This document shows, in pieces, positions 11,561 to 45,507 of a stretch of 64,000 nucleotides of DNA. The first letter of the stretch is position 1; the number at the start of each line of letters is the position of its first letter. This stretch comes from Paulinella micropora. Its lineage: Eukaryota; Cercozoa; Imbricatea; Euglyphida. The position numbers were made by a program, and so were the translations under genes. Under the pieces are notes generated by a model. It was given only the letters and a program-made list of their open reading frames with translations. It was not told the DNA's origin and did no database searches. Where the stretch lies: positions 891,081 through 955,080 of the forward strand of contig BJOX01000047.1 in assembly GCA_009731375.1 (NCBI GenBank). The letters are read 5' to 3'.

Positions 11561-12332
11561 CATACATTTGCATGACCTCTTCTCCACATATCACAAACAC
11601 TCTCCCTTACACCCTACCCATCTTTTTCCAATCATAGTGCCACCTTTCACCTCTTTTCCTTTTTTCCAACCCCAACAAAAAGGTAAAACATCTGTTCTTG
11701 GTAACACTGCCCTGCCCCCCTTTTTGCCTGCCTCCACAACCAATCGTATGCTCGTCCTCAGCATTTTCAGCCTTTTTGCTGCCTTCCTGCCCATACAAGG
11801 TTCCATACTTCACCACGTTTCCCCCCCTTTTCCTCATATCATACCTACTATTCTTTTTTCCCCACTTTTCTATCACCTACACATGTCTTTTCCCAAACTG
11901 TTGTATTCCACAACTCTTATATCCATTCCACAACCCATGCCCCCCATGTCCCTCTTGATTTTGCACTCATGGGGTGGCTGTATTGTCTGGTGTGTGCTTT
12001 ATGGTTCCATTTTCGGTTCCCGGTGTTCTTCTTTCGTACGCATCCACTTGACAAAATGGTCATTTCCATATGAAAAGGTCCGCCTACATCCTACCCATCT
12101 CTTCTGTTTTATGCTTCTCCCCCTCATATTCCCTTCCCCTGACACACACATCCCTCCTACATACCCTTACACACATCCATTCCATCCAAATCTCGGAAAT
12201 CCACGCGTAAATTTCACGCTTTGTTTCAAAATACAGGTAATTCATATGCTACATATGAGCACAACTTGAGAGAGCGTCAGCTATGCGTGTTGTTTTCGTA
12301 GAGGGCGGGAGGACTATGTGAGTCACTCCATC
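11561..12332 (+). other. Unique block, first copy of a duplicated segment (L1)
   Basis: Pyrimidine-rich unique DNA. From about 11967 it matches 12898-13262: CTCATGGGGTGGCTGT at the start, a conserved AAAAG/GT step (about 12080), a conserved ACAG/GTA step (about 12238), and GTTGTTTTCGTAG/AGGG before CTCCATCTTAAAACATAC. The conserved splice-like borders suggest exons, with one coding-like frame beginning HSWGGCIVWCVLY. I do not recognise the product. Confidence 0.35.
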
Positions 12333-12516
12333 TTAAAACATACATGCATACATATATACATACATGCATGCATGCATACATACATACATACATACATACA
12401 TACATACATACAGACACACACACATACATACATACGTACTTACATACGTACGTACATACGTACGTACGTACATACATACATACATACATACGTACGTACG
12501 TACGTACGTACATACA

Positions 12517-12578
<62 letters not shown>

Positions 12579-12747
12579 CATACATACATACATACATACA
12601 TGCATACATACATGCATACATACATGCATGCATACATACATACATACATACATGCATACATTCATACATTCATACATTCATACATACATACATACATACA
12701 TACATACATACATACATACATACATACATGCATACGTACATGCACAC

Positions 12748-12798
<51 letters not shown>

Positions 12799-12897
12799 TG
12801 CACATACATACATAATACATACATAATACATACATAATACATACATACATACATACATACATACATACATACATACATACATACATACATACATACA
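12333..12897. repeat. CATA / ACGT / CA array
   Basis: Tetranucleotide repeats separating the two copies of segment L, with a CACATA subarray at about 12745-12805. Confidence 0.9.
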
Positions 12898-13262
12898 TGC
12901 ACTCATGGGGTGGCTGTGTTGTCTGGTGTGTGCTCTATGCAATTCGGATTCGGTCCTTCTCTTCTCGGCACACGCTTGGCAATATGGCCATTCCAATTTC
13001 AAAAGGTAGTCTCTCTCCTGCCCACTCTTCCCATTTTTCTCCTTTTCCTCCTCCCTTATTTCTACACACTATCTATTCTTTACACACCCTTGCCTGCATC
13101 TCTTCACTAAAAATCTCAGAAATTCACGCACCAACTTCACGCTTCGCTCCAACAAACAGGTACTTCACATGATATACATGTGCACAACTTGAGAGAGCGT
13201 AAGCTGCGTGTGTTGTTTTCGTAGAGGGTGGGAGGACTATGTGAGTCACTCCATCTTAAAAC
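12898..13262 (+). other. Second copy of duplicated segment (L2)
   Basis: Diverged, shorter copy of L1 with the same candidate donor and acceptor steps. Its coding-like frame begins HSWGGCVVWCVLY. Identity is highest at the two ends and lower in the middle. Both copies are bordered by CATA arrays. Confidence 0.4.
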
Positions 13263-13475
13263 ATACATACATACATACATACATACATACATACATACAT
13301 ACATACATGCATACAACATACATACATACATACATACATACATACATACATACGTACGTACGTACATACGTACGTACGTACGTACGTATGTACATACATA
13401 CATACATACATACATACATACATGCATACATGCATACATACATAACATACGTACGTACGTACATACGTACATACA

Positions 13476-13509
<34 letters not shown>

Positions 13510-14155
13510 CATACATACATACATACATACATACATACATAATACGTGTACGTGCGTTTAGGTACGTACGTACGTACGTACGTACACGTACGTACGTACG
13601 TACATACATACAGACATGCATACGTACATACAGACATACAGACATACAGACAGAAATACATACATACATGCATACATACATACATACATACATACACACA
13701 TACATACATACATACATGCATGCATACATACATACATGCATGCTTACCTACCTGTCTACCTACCTACCTACCTACCTACCTACCTACCTACCTACCTACC
13801 TACGTACACATACGTACACGTACGTTACTTCTTACCGTACATGTACATACGTACATGTACGTGCGTACATGTACACGTACACGTACCTACGTGTACGTAT
13901 GTACATATACGTACGTACGTACGTAGGTACGTACGTACGTAAAACGTACGTGTACGTACGTACGTAACGTACGACACACGTACGTGTTTCGTACGTACGT
14001 ACCTACGACTCACGCACGGAGGTACGTTTACGTACGTACGTACACGTACGTAAATACACGTACGTACTTACGTACGTGTACGTACATACGTACGTACGTA
14101 CGGACATACATACATACATACATACGTACATACATACATAAATACATATATACAT
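13263..14155. repeat. CATA, CTAC and self-complementary ACGT arrays
   Basis: CATA to about 13540, then mixed ACGT/TACG units, a CTAC run at 13746-13800, and dense CGTA/ACGT up to 14155. CGTA repeats are perfect palindromes and can extrude as cruciforms. Confidence 0.9.
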
Positions 14156-14210
14156 GCACTACACTCAACTTACATCACACATATGTTCTCTCTCTCTCTC
14201 TCTCATTTAG

Positions 14211-14479
14211 CATGTTTAGGCATGTTTGTTGTGGTACGTGTCTGTTGTGGTCAGGCGCCTTGATGTTGCTGGGCGCGAGCTGGCTCGGCGTGCAGACCAG
14301 ACACGCCATCTCCAGGTATGTATGTATGTATGTATGTATGTATGTATGCACGTATGTATTTATGTATGTATGTATGTATGTATGTATGCATGCATGCATG
14401 TAGGTATTTATGTATGTGTGTATGTACAGGAGCCGGGCTGCCGGTCGCAAACCGCTTGCCACGTTTCTCCCGACGCAAG
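14211..14479 (+). CDS. Two-exon candidate gene, possible small membrane protein
   Basis: Exon 14211-14315 follows a CT-rich acceptor ending ATTTAG and ends CCAG/GTATGT. Exon 14430-14479 follows TGTACAG and ends CAAG/GTGTGA. The ATG at 14212 opens a frame that crosses the junction in phase (MFRHVCC..., then ...RSRAAGRK). Residues about 9-27 (CLLWSGALMLLGASWLG) are hydrophobic enough for a membrane segment. A further stretch ending in TAA at about 14620 may be its last exon, but no acceptor is clear. The intron is TATG repeat. No family is recognised. Confidence 0.4.
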
Positions 14480-14763
14480 GTGTGAAAAGACAAACATACA
14501 TGCATGCATACATACACACATACGCATGTGTACGCGTGTATCACGTATGGATGTGTGGATACATCGGCAAATCATTTGTGGCTACCGTGGAGCAAAATTT
14601 CACACAGAAATCGATTGCGTAATCTCTCTATTATTATATTTTGTTCGTAAACCAAACTTAGATTGCTATAATGTATGTCAAAACTTGCATCTGTATTGTG
14701 TCATGTTTTACAAAATGATGCAGTGTTTTGTTTGCTACGCGTGTGTACATGGTGCTCACAGTA

Positions 14764-14868
14764 GATAGATAGATAGATAGATAGATAGATACATACATAC
14801 ATACATACATACAGAGAGACACACAGAGAGAGAGAGAGAGAGAGATAGAGAGAGAGCGAGAGAGAGAG

Positions 14869-14916
<48 letters not shown>

Positions 14917-14955
14917 GGATAGATGGATGGATGGATGGATGGGAGGGTGGGTGGG

Positions 14956-14996
<41 letters not shown>

Positions 14997-15097
14997 GGAT
15001 GGATGGATGGATGGATAGATAGATAGGTAGATAGATAGATAGATAGATAGATAGATGGATGGGATAGCTAGATAGATAGCTAGATAGATAGATAGAT
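14764..15097. repeat. GATA / GA / GGAT array
   Basis: GATA units with GA and GGAT subarrays. The array leads directly into repeat family B at 15098. Confidence 0.9.
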
Positions 15098-15527
15098 GAG
15101 ATATCGACTAATGTCAGAAAAAGGAGCTTCTGATTTCGTCAACCAAGGAAGTCTGTGGGTAAAGTATTAACCCGATGCCCAGCTAAGCCGTGATGTTTGC
15201 ACGGAAGGGACTGATACAGGCGATACCAAGACCTCCCTAGTACCAGGCGGGGCCAGGGCTCGTTCCATAAAGCGCCCCTTGCAGAACGAGCTCCCACCTC
15301 CATTACAGAGGACCCAGTAAGCAGATGGAGTTTCGAGACTATTCGACAATCTAGTATAAACCGACAGAGCACTGTGGGTTTTATTCCGGGCTCAACAAGC
15401 GAGAAAGGGCACCCTGAGGGAACAGGATTGTGCTTCCCGTCGCTATTTCGGCATGTGACTTATAGGCGTATGGATAGGCACACATAAGGCACCCCACCAC
15501 GGGCCCAGCACACCCACACCGTCCCCT

Positions 15528-15528
<1 letters not shown>
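15098..15528 (+). repeat. Dispersed repeat family B, copy 1
   Basis: Begins GAGATATCGACTAATGTCAG straight out of a GATA array and ends CACCGTCCCCTA before another. Landmarks: GCCCAGCTAAGCCGTGATG, CAGGCGGGGCCAGGGCTCG and GGTTTTATTCCGGGCTC. Other copies: 25304-25448 (-), 34655-34973, 35161-35695, 35698-35836 (+), 41218-41339 and 41567-41738 (-). Always embedded in GATA/ATCT. No protein is evident; probably a non-autonomous retroposon. Confidence 0.75.
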
Positions 15529-15923
<395 letters not shown>

Positions 15924-16284
15924 GCGTGGATGCTGTGTTGGTGCGGCCGGGTCTGTTGCCCGGGCCGCTGCAGGTGGCCCCAGTCAATACAGCCCCAGGT
16001 ACCACCAACAGAACACAATCAATTGAAATAACCATAGATTGCAGGTTGGTACATGTGGAGAGCTGGCTGTGTGTTGGTGGTGTCTCAGATGAGGAGCTGG
16101 TAGGTTCCTTGTTCCTGCACTGGGAGCAGCGCGTGGAGAGGCTGGAGGCAGAGGAAGAGGAGGCGGCGGCGGATGATGTGGCAGCGCTGGCCGGCCTGCA
16201 GCAGAGCGTGCCCAAGAAGGTGCAGCAGGGGTCCGTCCATAACACAGCTAGCAAGTCAAGATGCTCATTCAGATGGCAGCAAGC
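15924..16284 (+). CDS. Unassigned exon, acidic C-terminal half
   Basis: Bounded by a (CT)n-CAG acceptor and a consensus donor GTGAGT at 16285. One frame stays open for 119 codons, starting VDAVLVRPGLLPG and including LHWEQRVERLEAEEEE at about residues 67-82. The Glu-rich stretch suggests a short coiled coil. I do not recognise the protein. It may belong with the candidates at 17161-17285 and 17911-17976 on the same strand. Confidence 0.4.
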
Positions 16285-16325
16285 GTGAGTAGAGCGACGA
16301 CAGGAACTTAGCGCTGTGTGTGTGT

Positions 16326-16705
16326 GTGTGAGGTTGGGGGGGGGGGGGGGGAGGGGGGGGGGGGGGGGGNNNNNNNNNNNNNNNNNNNNNNNNNNNNNNN
16401 NNNNNNNNNNNNNNNNNNNNNNNNNNNNNNNNNNNNNNNNNNNNNNNNNNNNNNNNNNNNNNNNNNNNNNNNNNNNNNNNNNNNNNNNNNNNNNNNNNNN
16501 NNNNNNNNNNNNNNNNNNNNNNNNNNNNNNNNNNNNNNNNNNNNNNNNNNNNNNNNNNNNNNNNNNNNNNNNNNNNNNNNNNNNNNNNNNNNNNNNNNNN
16601 NNNNNNNNNNNNNNNNNNNNNNNNNNNNNNNNNNNNNNNNNNNNNNNNNNNNNNNNNNNNNNNNNNNNNNNNNNNNNNNNNNNNNNNNNNNNNNNNNNNN
16701 NNNNN

Positions 16706-16782
<77 letters not shown>

Positions 16783-16885
16783 GAGAGAGAGAAAGACAGA
16801 AAGACAGAAAGACAGAAAGACAGAAAGACAGAAAGAAAGAAAGAAAGGAAGGAAGGAAGGAAGGAAGGAAGGAAGAGAGAGAGAG

Positions 16886-16932
<47 letters not shown>

Positions 16933-16935
16933 ACA
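16326..16935. repeat. Poly-G, 336-N gap, GA and GAAA/GGAA arrays
   Basis: GT repeats pass into poly-G (about 16334-16369), a gap at 16370-16705, then GA, GACAGAAA, GGAA and GAAA repeats. Poly-G followed by a gap recurs elsewhere in this window. Confidence 0.85.
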
Positions 16936-17160
16936 TATCCATTATCTGTGTTTCAACGCATCTGCTGGACGTCATGTGCGTGTGCGCGTTGCTGCGTCGC
17001 GGGCCGGTAGCTGCAGAAGCTCCAACTTCTTCACTCAAGGAGCAGCGCCTTCCAGCCTTTCGTCCTCAGTCAGTTTGCGAATTCAAGGCTTGGCTGAGAA
17101 CGAAGCGCTGGGATCCATTGTTTATTAAACTTACGTAGCAAGAAGATGTGTTCTGTGCAG

Positions 17161-17285
17161 CGGACGTGCTTTCGGGCTGGTTGGTGAGCTGGCCCAAGTC
17201 CGGTCGCCCCTCGCTGCACACCAAGCTGTCCGCCGCGCACAAGTGGCAGGCGACGTGCAGCGGACCAGCACACGCGCTGCAAGAG
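17161..17285 (+). CDS. Unassigned exon candidate
   Basis: Acceptor TGTGCAG before 17161 and donor GAG/GTCGCA after 17285. The best frame reads DVLSGWLVSWPKSGRPSLH and continues without stops to HALQE. It joins in phase 0 to the candidate exon at 17911. Trp-rich and GC-rich, unlike repeat translation. Function unknown. Confidence 0.35.
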
Positions 17286-17361
17286 GTCGCAGCCAAGCAA
17301 GCAGGAAAGATAGCAGCAGAAAAATAGCTGGAGGGATGGAAAAGGAAGATTACTGGGGGAG

Positions 17362-17383
17362 AGAAAGGGATAGATAGACAGAC

Positions 17384-17437
<54 letters not shown>

Positions 17438-17477
17438 GTAGGTAGGTAGGTAGATAGGTAGATAGATATATAGATAT

Positions 17478-17526
<49 letters not shown>

Positions 17527-17533
17527 AAGATAA

Positions 17534-17596
<63 letters not shown>

Positions 17597-17677
17597 GGTA
17601 GGTAGGTAGGTAGGTAGGTAGATAGATAGATAGATAGATAGATAGAAAGAAAGATAGAAAGATAGATATATAGATAT

Positions 17678-17722
<45 letters not shown>

Positions 17723-17735
17723 CAGATAGACAGAC

Positions 17736-17799
<64 letters not shown>

Positions 17800-17800
17800 T
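17362..17800. repeat. GATA array
   Basis: GATA with GGTA and TATAGA interruptions. It fills the putative intron between the unassigned exons. Confidence 0.9.
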
Positions 17801-17813
17801 GGTGTGGTTGTGG

Positions 17814-17976
17814 CAGGGCGCCTTGACGCGCGGTCCGGTGTCGGCGGTGCTGGCCGATGGCTGCTTTACTGAAGTGAGGGTTAGCTTGCGTGTGTTGTGG
17901 TGTGCGGCAGGGTCTGGTGTGGGCGGTGCTGGCGGACGGCTCCGCTCGGCGCGCGCACTGGTTCTACTGGCTGCCG
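17814..17976 (+). CDS. Unassigned exon with a truncated upstream copy
   Basis: 17911-17976 has acceptor GCGGCAG and donor CCG/GTCCCG and reads GLVWAVLADGSARRAHW in phase with 17161-17285. About 95 bases upstream, near 17816, a partial copy after GGCAG carries the same SAVLADG words. An acceptor plus the start of an exon has therefore been duplicated. Product unknown. Confidence 0.4.
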
Positions 17977-17981
17977 GTCCC

Positions 17982-18202
17982 GCCTTTCTTCTTCTTCTTC
18001 TTCTTCTTCTTCTTCTTCTTCTTCTTCTTCTTCTTCTTCTTCTTCTTCTTCTTCTCCTCCTCCTCCTCCTCCTCCTCCTCCTCCTCCTCCTTCTCCTTCT
18101 CCTTCTCCTTCTTCTTCTTCTTCTTCTTCTTCTTCTTCTTCTTCTTCTTCTTCTTCTTCTTCTTCTTCTTCTTCTTCTTCTTCTTCTTCTTCTTCTTCTT
18201 CC
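17982..18202 (+). repeat. CTT / CCT array
   Basis: Pure pyrimidine on +, about 220 bases, starting within ten bases of the donor at 17976. Confidence 0.9.
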
Positions 18203-18304
18203 TGGTTGTTCTGGTTGATCCATCCCCCGCGCCCCTCTTGCATCACCAAAGTCACACAGAGTGCATGTCTACAGCGCACAAACATGTTGGACTCACGTTT
18301 TCAG

Positions 18305-18355
18305 GCGAATTACAAGCAGCACCTCCTGTTTATTCATCTATCTATCTATCTATTA

Positions 18356-18425
<70 letters not shown>

Positions 18426-18460
18426 TCAGGCGAATTACAAGCAGCACCTCCTGTTTATTC
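18305..18460 (+). other. Twice-repeated exon start
   Basis: GCGAATTACAAGCAGCACCT after TTTTCAG occurs at 18305 and again at about 18429, each followed by TTTATTC and an ATCT array. Both look like an acceptor plus the first 24 bases of an exon (ANYKQHLL). No intact exon with a donor is visible, so both may be truncated copies. Confidence 0.45.
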
Positions 18461-18462
<2 letters not shown>

Positions 18463-18531
<69 letters not shown>

Positions 18532-18553
18532 CATCTATATCTATCTATATCTA

Positions 18554-18605
<52 letters not shown>

Positions 18606-18614
18606 CATCTATCC

Positions 18615-18692
<78 letters not shown>

Positions 18693-18701
18693 ATATCTAT
18701 A

Positions 18702-18772
<71 letters not shown>
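18463..18772. repeat. ATCT array
   Basis: Near-perfect ATCT with a few CCAT and TATA interruptions. It is the 5' flank of repeat C copy 1. Confidence 0.9.
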
Positions 18773-19351
<579 letters not shown>

Positions 19352-19482
19352 TCCGCGCGCCGCCTGCCGCGTCAGTGCAGCCCGCCCACTTGCCCTGGGC
19401 AGAGCGCCTTGGCGCATCTTCAAGCGCATACTGCGGCCCACGGCAGTCAATGGCCTGCCCGCACCTAGGCACATCCTACACC

Positions 19483-19545
19483 AACCCGAAGAATTCGGGT
19501 TGCGGGTGCGAGAGAGCCACTTAGGCCAGCTTTTCGCATCCAAAA
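19483..19545. repeat. Hairpin repeat family F, copy 1
   Basis: Contains a perfect 9-bp hairpin CAACCCGAA/TTCGGGTTG and then GGGTGCGAGAGAGCC...AGGCCAGC. Related copies with clearer inverted arms lie at 21226-21282, 57446-57517 and 59338-59442. Confidence 0.45.
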
Positions 19546-19803
19546 CGCGGATTGTTGGATGGTGTTGAGTAAGCCTTGTGTGTGGGTCGGCTAGCTAGGC
19601 TGTGAGTTGGCTTCTCTGGCCAGCACCAGGCCTCGGCGCCTTGCTCGAGCAAGCACCAAGCTCACGCCTTGACGCACCAGCAAGGCATAGACACACAGAT
19701 CTGAACCCATCCATTCACGCGCTATGCAATGTGCGCAAATCTTGCTGTCGGAGTACATAACTTGTGGCATTTGCAAGTCGCAGTACACCGTGGGTGTCTA
19801 CAG

Positions 19804-20324
19804 GCAAACCAAGAAACGCAACAGACACAAGAGAAGAAGCCCAGGAAACAGAAGGTGATCAAATATCTGCCGTGCCAGCATGCCAGAATGGTGCGGGGAG
19901 GAAGGTGTTTGTGTTGTGTGGTGCAAGAAGATACAAGAGAAAAATTTTCGAGCACTCAAACTTTGTTTCAAGACCGGCGCTATGTTTCAATATATTATTG
20001 TTTTTTGTCCGTCGAAGCTCTTTTTCTGGCCTTGTTTTCCTACTATGCTTACCTGCTCTGTTATCCTGCCTAGCTGTGCTGCCCTCAGCCATGTGATTCT
20101 GGCGGAGGTTGTGTGTATGTGTGTGTCTGTGTGTGTGTGTGTGTGTGTTTTTTTTTGGGGGGGGGGGGGGGGGGGGNNNNNNNNNNAGGAGTTGTCCGCA
20201 ACCCTTTGCATTTGCTTCGTCTACACAGAAAACGATAGACAGTGAGCAACCACAAAAGAAAATGAAAGGGGAGATGAATGGCAAATCGCCATCCAAGAAG
20301 GGCAAGAACCAGGAAAAGAAGAAG
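19804..20324 (+). CDS. Nucleolin-paralogous exons 2 and 3 (partial gene copy)
   Basis: Exon 19804-19854 (acceptor TCTACAG, donor AAG/GTGATC) encodes 17 residues ending KKPRKQK. Exon 20229-20324 (acceptor ACACAG, donor AAG/GTACCC) encodes 32 residues with DSEQPQKKMKGEMNGKSPSK. They match exons 2 and 3 of the nucleolin-like gene on the other strand (38158-38205 and 36507-36599) in sequence, phase and splice sites, and intron DNA at 19855-20010 also matches about 37940-38157. The first exon (MGKKK...) and the RRM exons are not found nearby. It is a segmental duplicate: a paralogue remnant or an alternative 5' end. The lack of frame damage argues for recent origin or use. Confidence 0.7.
20120..20200. 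repeat. GT and poly-G with 10-N gap
   Basis: GT repeats, eight T, poly-G (20159-20176), then a gap at 20177-20186, all inside the intron of the nucleolin-paralogous fragment. Confidence 0.8.
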
Positions 20325-20367
20325 GTACCCTTCATCTGCTGGATAGAAAGGTAGATAGACACAGACG

Positions 20368-20369
20368 TG

Positions 20370-20443
<74 letters not shown>
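20368..20443. repeat. GATA array
   Basis: About 75 bases of GATA after the nucleolin-like exon 3 copy. Confidence 0.9.
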
Positions 20444-20444
<1 letters not shown>

Positions 20445-20559
20445 GAAAAGTATGTGTGCAGTCTTCCAATTGAACGTATCAGTGGGTGCGATTTGTTTCA
20501 GTAGATCAGGTGTTTTGCTTCGTGTGTGTGTTGGAAGGATGTGATGTTGGGTGCGCATG

Positions 20560-20693
20560 CATGCGGTCAGGCTGCAGGGGCAAACGCTGTGTTGATGTAT
20601 GGTTGGGTGTGCATGCGTGCGTGTCAAGGCTGCAGCAGGAGGGCAGAGGCTGTGTTGATGTATGCGTGTCGATGTGCACGCTGGTGTGTTTAG
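20560..20693 (+). repeat. Two truncated copies of the start of SfsA exon 1
   Basis: GGCTGCAG with its upstream GATGTATG...TGTG context occurs at about 20572, 20630 and then at the intact exon (20694). The units are about 60-65 bases with drift, each carrying an acceptor-like AG and the first bases of the exon. Confidence 0.55.
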
Positions 20694-28526
<7,833 letters not shown>

Positions 28527-28527
<1 letters not shown>

Positions 28528-28549
28528 ATATATTGGTATATAGATTGGT

Positions 28550-28645
<96 letters not shown>
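28527..28645. repeat. GATA array overlapping the SfsA stop codon
   Basis: AGATAG at the end of the SfsA frame is continuous with about 120 bases of GATA with two TATA interruptions. Confidence 0.85.
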
Positions 28646-28646
28646 C

Positions 28647-29018
28647 GCTACCGTCGTTATCAACGTGCGCACGCTTGGTGCAGAGTGAGGTTGGACCAGC
28701 AGCTATAGAGGAGTGATGATCTAGATCACTGGGACGCTTCTTTGTCTTTTGAGAATTCTGTAGTCCAGAGGGACAGTCACTTATTGAATTACTAGTGCTG
28801 TGAGTGCTGGTGCTTGGTATGGCAGGGGATGAGGCGCAGTACTTCGTGCGCATAGTACACTCAATGGCATTCTTGCCATACGTGAAGCATGCCCGGCTGC
28901 GAGGCATTGGCAGTGGTATCTCGCAGATGCATCGACATTTGCATCCAGCAGCGAGTCTGCATCGAGTGTAACATACTAAGTAATCAGAAGAATGAAGATA
29001 CCGTGACTGTACGGTCAC
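28647..29018 (-). CDS. Hypothetical Cys-rich ORF (mobile-element-like)
   Basis: A - strand frame with N-terminal CKCRCICEIPLPM and FTYGKNAIECTM, followed by a Ser/Thr-rich stretch, ends in the GATA array. The Cys spacing suggests a small zinc site. No family is assigned. It lies tail to tail with the SfsA gene and may be the 3' end of an unrelated gene or a transposon fragment. Confidence 0.25.
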
Positions 29019-29084
29019 GTTATGCTGTTCTACGAGTGGACTAGGATCTAATTAAATCCTCCAATAGTGTCACAGTAGTAGGCG

Positions 29085-29145
29085 CAGATAGGTAAAGATT
29101 TCGGGTCCGGCAGAGCCGACGTGTGATAGATTTAGATAGAGAGTT
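29085..29145 (+). repeat. Dispersed repeat J, end fragment
   Basis: AAGATTTCGGGTCCGGCAGA followed by GCCGACGTGTGATAGATTTA occurs here and, inverted, at about 47260-47306. Such inverted copies at the ends of larger repeated blocks suggest element termini. Confidence 0.5.
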
Positions 29146-29225
29146 GTTTTGGCTCGCAGGGCATGTGTAACTGAAGCAGTTTTGTCGGTTAAAATCAAAA
29201 GATATTATTTAATGCAAGCCAGGGT

Positions 29226-29815
29226 CTATATCCACTCAATCCAAGCACTCTGAGAATAACCTAATCTTCCTCCTCTGCAAAAGACTCGGAGAGGAAACCA
29301 GTATGGTGGGAGCACAAGCTGCAAGGCTCGCATCTTTTCGTAATACTTCTTCTTCTGTTGTACAGCTTTCACTCTTATGGAGTGTGCTCTTCTCGTCTGT
29401 CTTCTTAGTTCTCTCTTCTGCTTCTTCGCTTGCTTCTCTCTCCACCTCATCTTCTTCTCCTTATCCATCTTGTCCCAATCTTTAGGCTTTTGCAATTGGA
29501 CTTTCGTGCGTGGCCTAACTTTATGGATCTACTGCAGTGTCTTGTTTTCTGTTCGTCTGTCAGTGTCTGTGTTTCTGACTCTGTCTCTGACTCTGTGTCC
29601 GGAGTGTCCTCTGACTCCGGCTCTTCAGGCAATCCCTCTCCTCTAGATCCATCGCCTCGGCGTGGTCATAGAGGTATTTAACCTTTGCTTTTGCGGGGTT
29701 GGCGAAGGCTAGCTTCACACATTCCCCGTGCCAGGCGGTGGCACTGGCACTAATGCCTTCAGCATATTCTTCTAACTTGTATTTGAAATCAGTGTATCCA
29801 GGAGTCTATTGTTCC
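29226..29815 (-). pseudogene. Frameshifted ORF remnant, probably mobile-element protein
   Basis: On - a coding-like stretch starts near 29800 (DFKYKLEEYAEGISASATAW, then KYLYDHAEAMD), turns acidic and Ser/Thr-rich, and, after frameshifts, becomes highly basic (MDKEKKMRWREKQAKKQKRE) near 29440. Stops and frame changes show it is broken. Gag- or transposase-like composition, but no diagnostic motif is seen. Repeat J and the TTTACCGACTCC block (29930) surround it. Confidence 0.4.
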
Positions 29816-31144
29816 CATCTAATATGGGTATTGCACTTAACGTCTGCTTCAGTGAGAAGCTGACTCCCAAGTTATCGGCCTCAAGGCTCATAACATTTGA
29901 GCAACTCAGCATGCTCATTATAGAGGCCTTTACCGACTCCTTTCAGAGTCCACCGGTCCTGTCTCACACAGCTACCAAAAGGGAGGGAGGGCAAATTTAA
30001 TAAAAGAGAATTCTGACAACTGCAGTGCGTCGCAAAACTAAGATAAGCGTAACGTAACTTTCAAATAAGCTGGAGGGAAAATATAATGACTATACTCCAG
30101 TCACCTACTACTTATCTAGAAATTTATACAAAAACTGATTAAGTTAATACTGCCACTAGCCTGAGAGTGGCAAAGTTTACTGTCCGCTGTATCACTGAAT
30201 AATTAAGTGGAAATTGTACTGTCCGTCCTTATGACAAATCAAACTACCCTAGTAACGGTAACTCTGGGTAACGTCGGAAATGAAAAAGGAATAACGGACA
30301 CTACTATCATATAATGAACACCTATAGGCAACTTTCCATGAAACTTGATTACATATGAATGTTGATATTTTATTAAAACAGTGCTTGCGTACATAATATT
30401 AATAAAAGATATAAACAAGTTCAACTCGGAATAGTTGAAGAACGCTTCAACTGCTTTTGACATACTTATACAGTGGCCCCCGAAACTTGAACATGTAACT
30501 AAGAGTCACTTTTCCGAGGCTTTATTACAGAAATGAGTGCTGGCGGTGATATGTTGACAATGTAAAAGTCAATTTTCTTTAGTATTATTAAATAGTACAC
30601 TGAATTGAGTGTTGGCGCAAAGGCAGTGAAAACACAATCTTACAGTTGAACGTATTGAGTATTGTACTCTTTTACTAAAATAATAAAGGGTTCATATAAA
30701 TATCTTAGCGCTTAGTACATGGTAGAGTTAGTCGGTAGTAGGGTCAGAAACACAAAGTTTACCTACTCCATCCGCAACAGTCCTGTGCTGTCTACGTGGT
30801 CTCAGCTGTGCTTGGTACATAAATTACACACTACACTTACTTCAAACCTTCCAGTAAGCCAAAGGATTCATGCTTAGATTATAGTAGCTTCAATCACTTC
30901 TGAAAAAATGTGGCAATTTTTTTGAAATCTTCGCCCGCAGGGTTATGTAAGCGGGGGGGATGCTCTGTCTGTCAGGCTCTCTCATGGAAAGTGAAAATGC
31001 AAACGCTGACGCAAGGCCGTCATAAGGGAATCTGGTATTGAAAGTGAGGGTTTCGACTGAAGTCTGTTGTACAGAGAAAGGAAGAACAACCTGAAGAAAT
31101 AGTACCCTGTGTTGTAAGCGACACCACACAGGACCAGGGCAAGT
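29816..31144. other. AT-rich intergenic DNA with repeat fragments
   Basis: TTTACCGACTCC with nearby GAGCAACTCAGCATGCTCAT (about 29900-29950) matches about 46028-46075. From 30000 to 30880 I see no gene. The last 250 bases before the nucleolin stop codon may be its 3' untranslated region. Confidence 0.45.
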
Positions 31145-38377
<7,233 letters not shown>

Positions 38378-38621
38378 GTTAGATGGTCTAGTGCAGAGAG
38401 ACCCTTGCTCTTTGTACTTGGCTCGAAATTTGCGCACTATTTCGAGCAGGGTCCGGTCTGGCCAGCGAATGATTAGGTCGATGCAGGACACCGAAGTGCA
38501 TCCGGCCTAGGCCTGTAAAAAACTTTTTTGTTTCAGTCTTTCTGCCACGCGCCTGTGCCCTGTTGCAGACAGTTTAGAACCAAGCCAGCATTCAAAGGCA
38601 CGGAGTGCAGTAGGTCAAGAT
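38378..38621. promoter_or_regulatory. Divergent promoter region between nucleolin-like and LIM genes
   Basis: Only 244 bases lie between the nucleolin ATG (- strand, 38377) and the LIM gene ATG (+ strand, 38622), and it is the only such stretch here free of microsatellite. It includes GCTCGAAATTTGCGCACTAT with TTCGAGC, an inverted word (GCTCGAA/TTCGAGC), and no strong TATA box. Shared bidirectional transcription is inferred from geometry. Confidence 0.65.

Positions 38622-45507
<6,886 letters not shown>

Noticed and set aside
9904-13967. Long frames of YIHT/MYVC residues (up to 328 aa)
   Set aside because: Pure translation of CATA/TATG repeats in all frames and on both strands.
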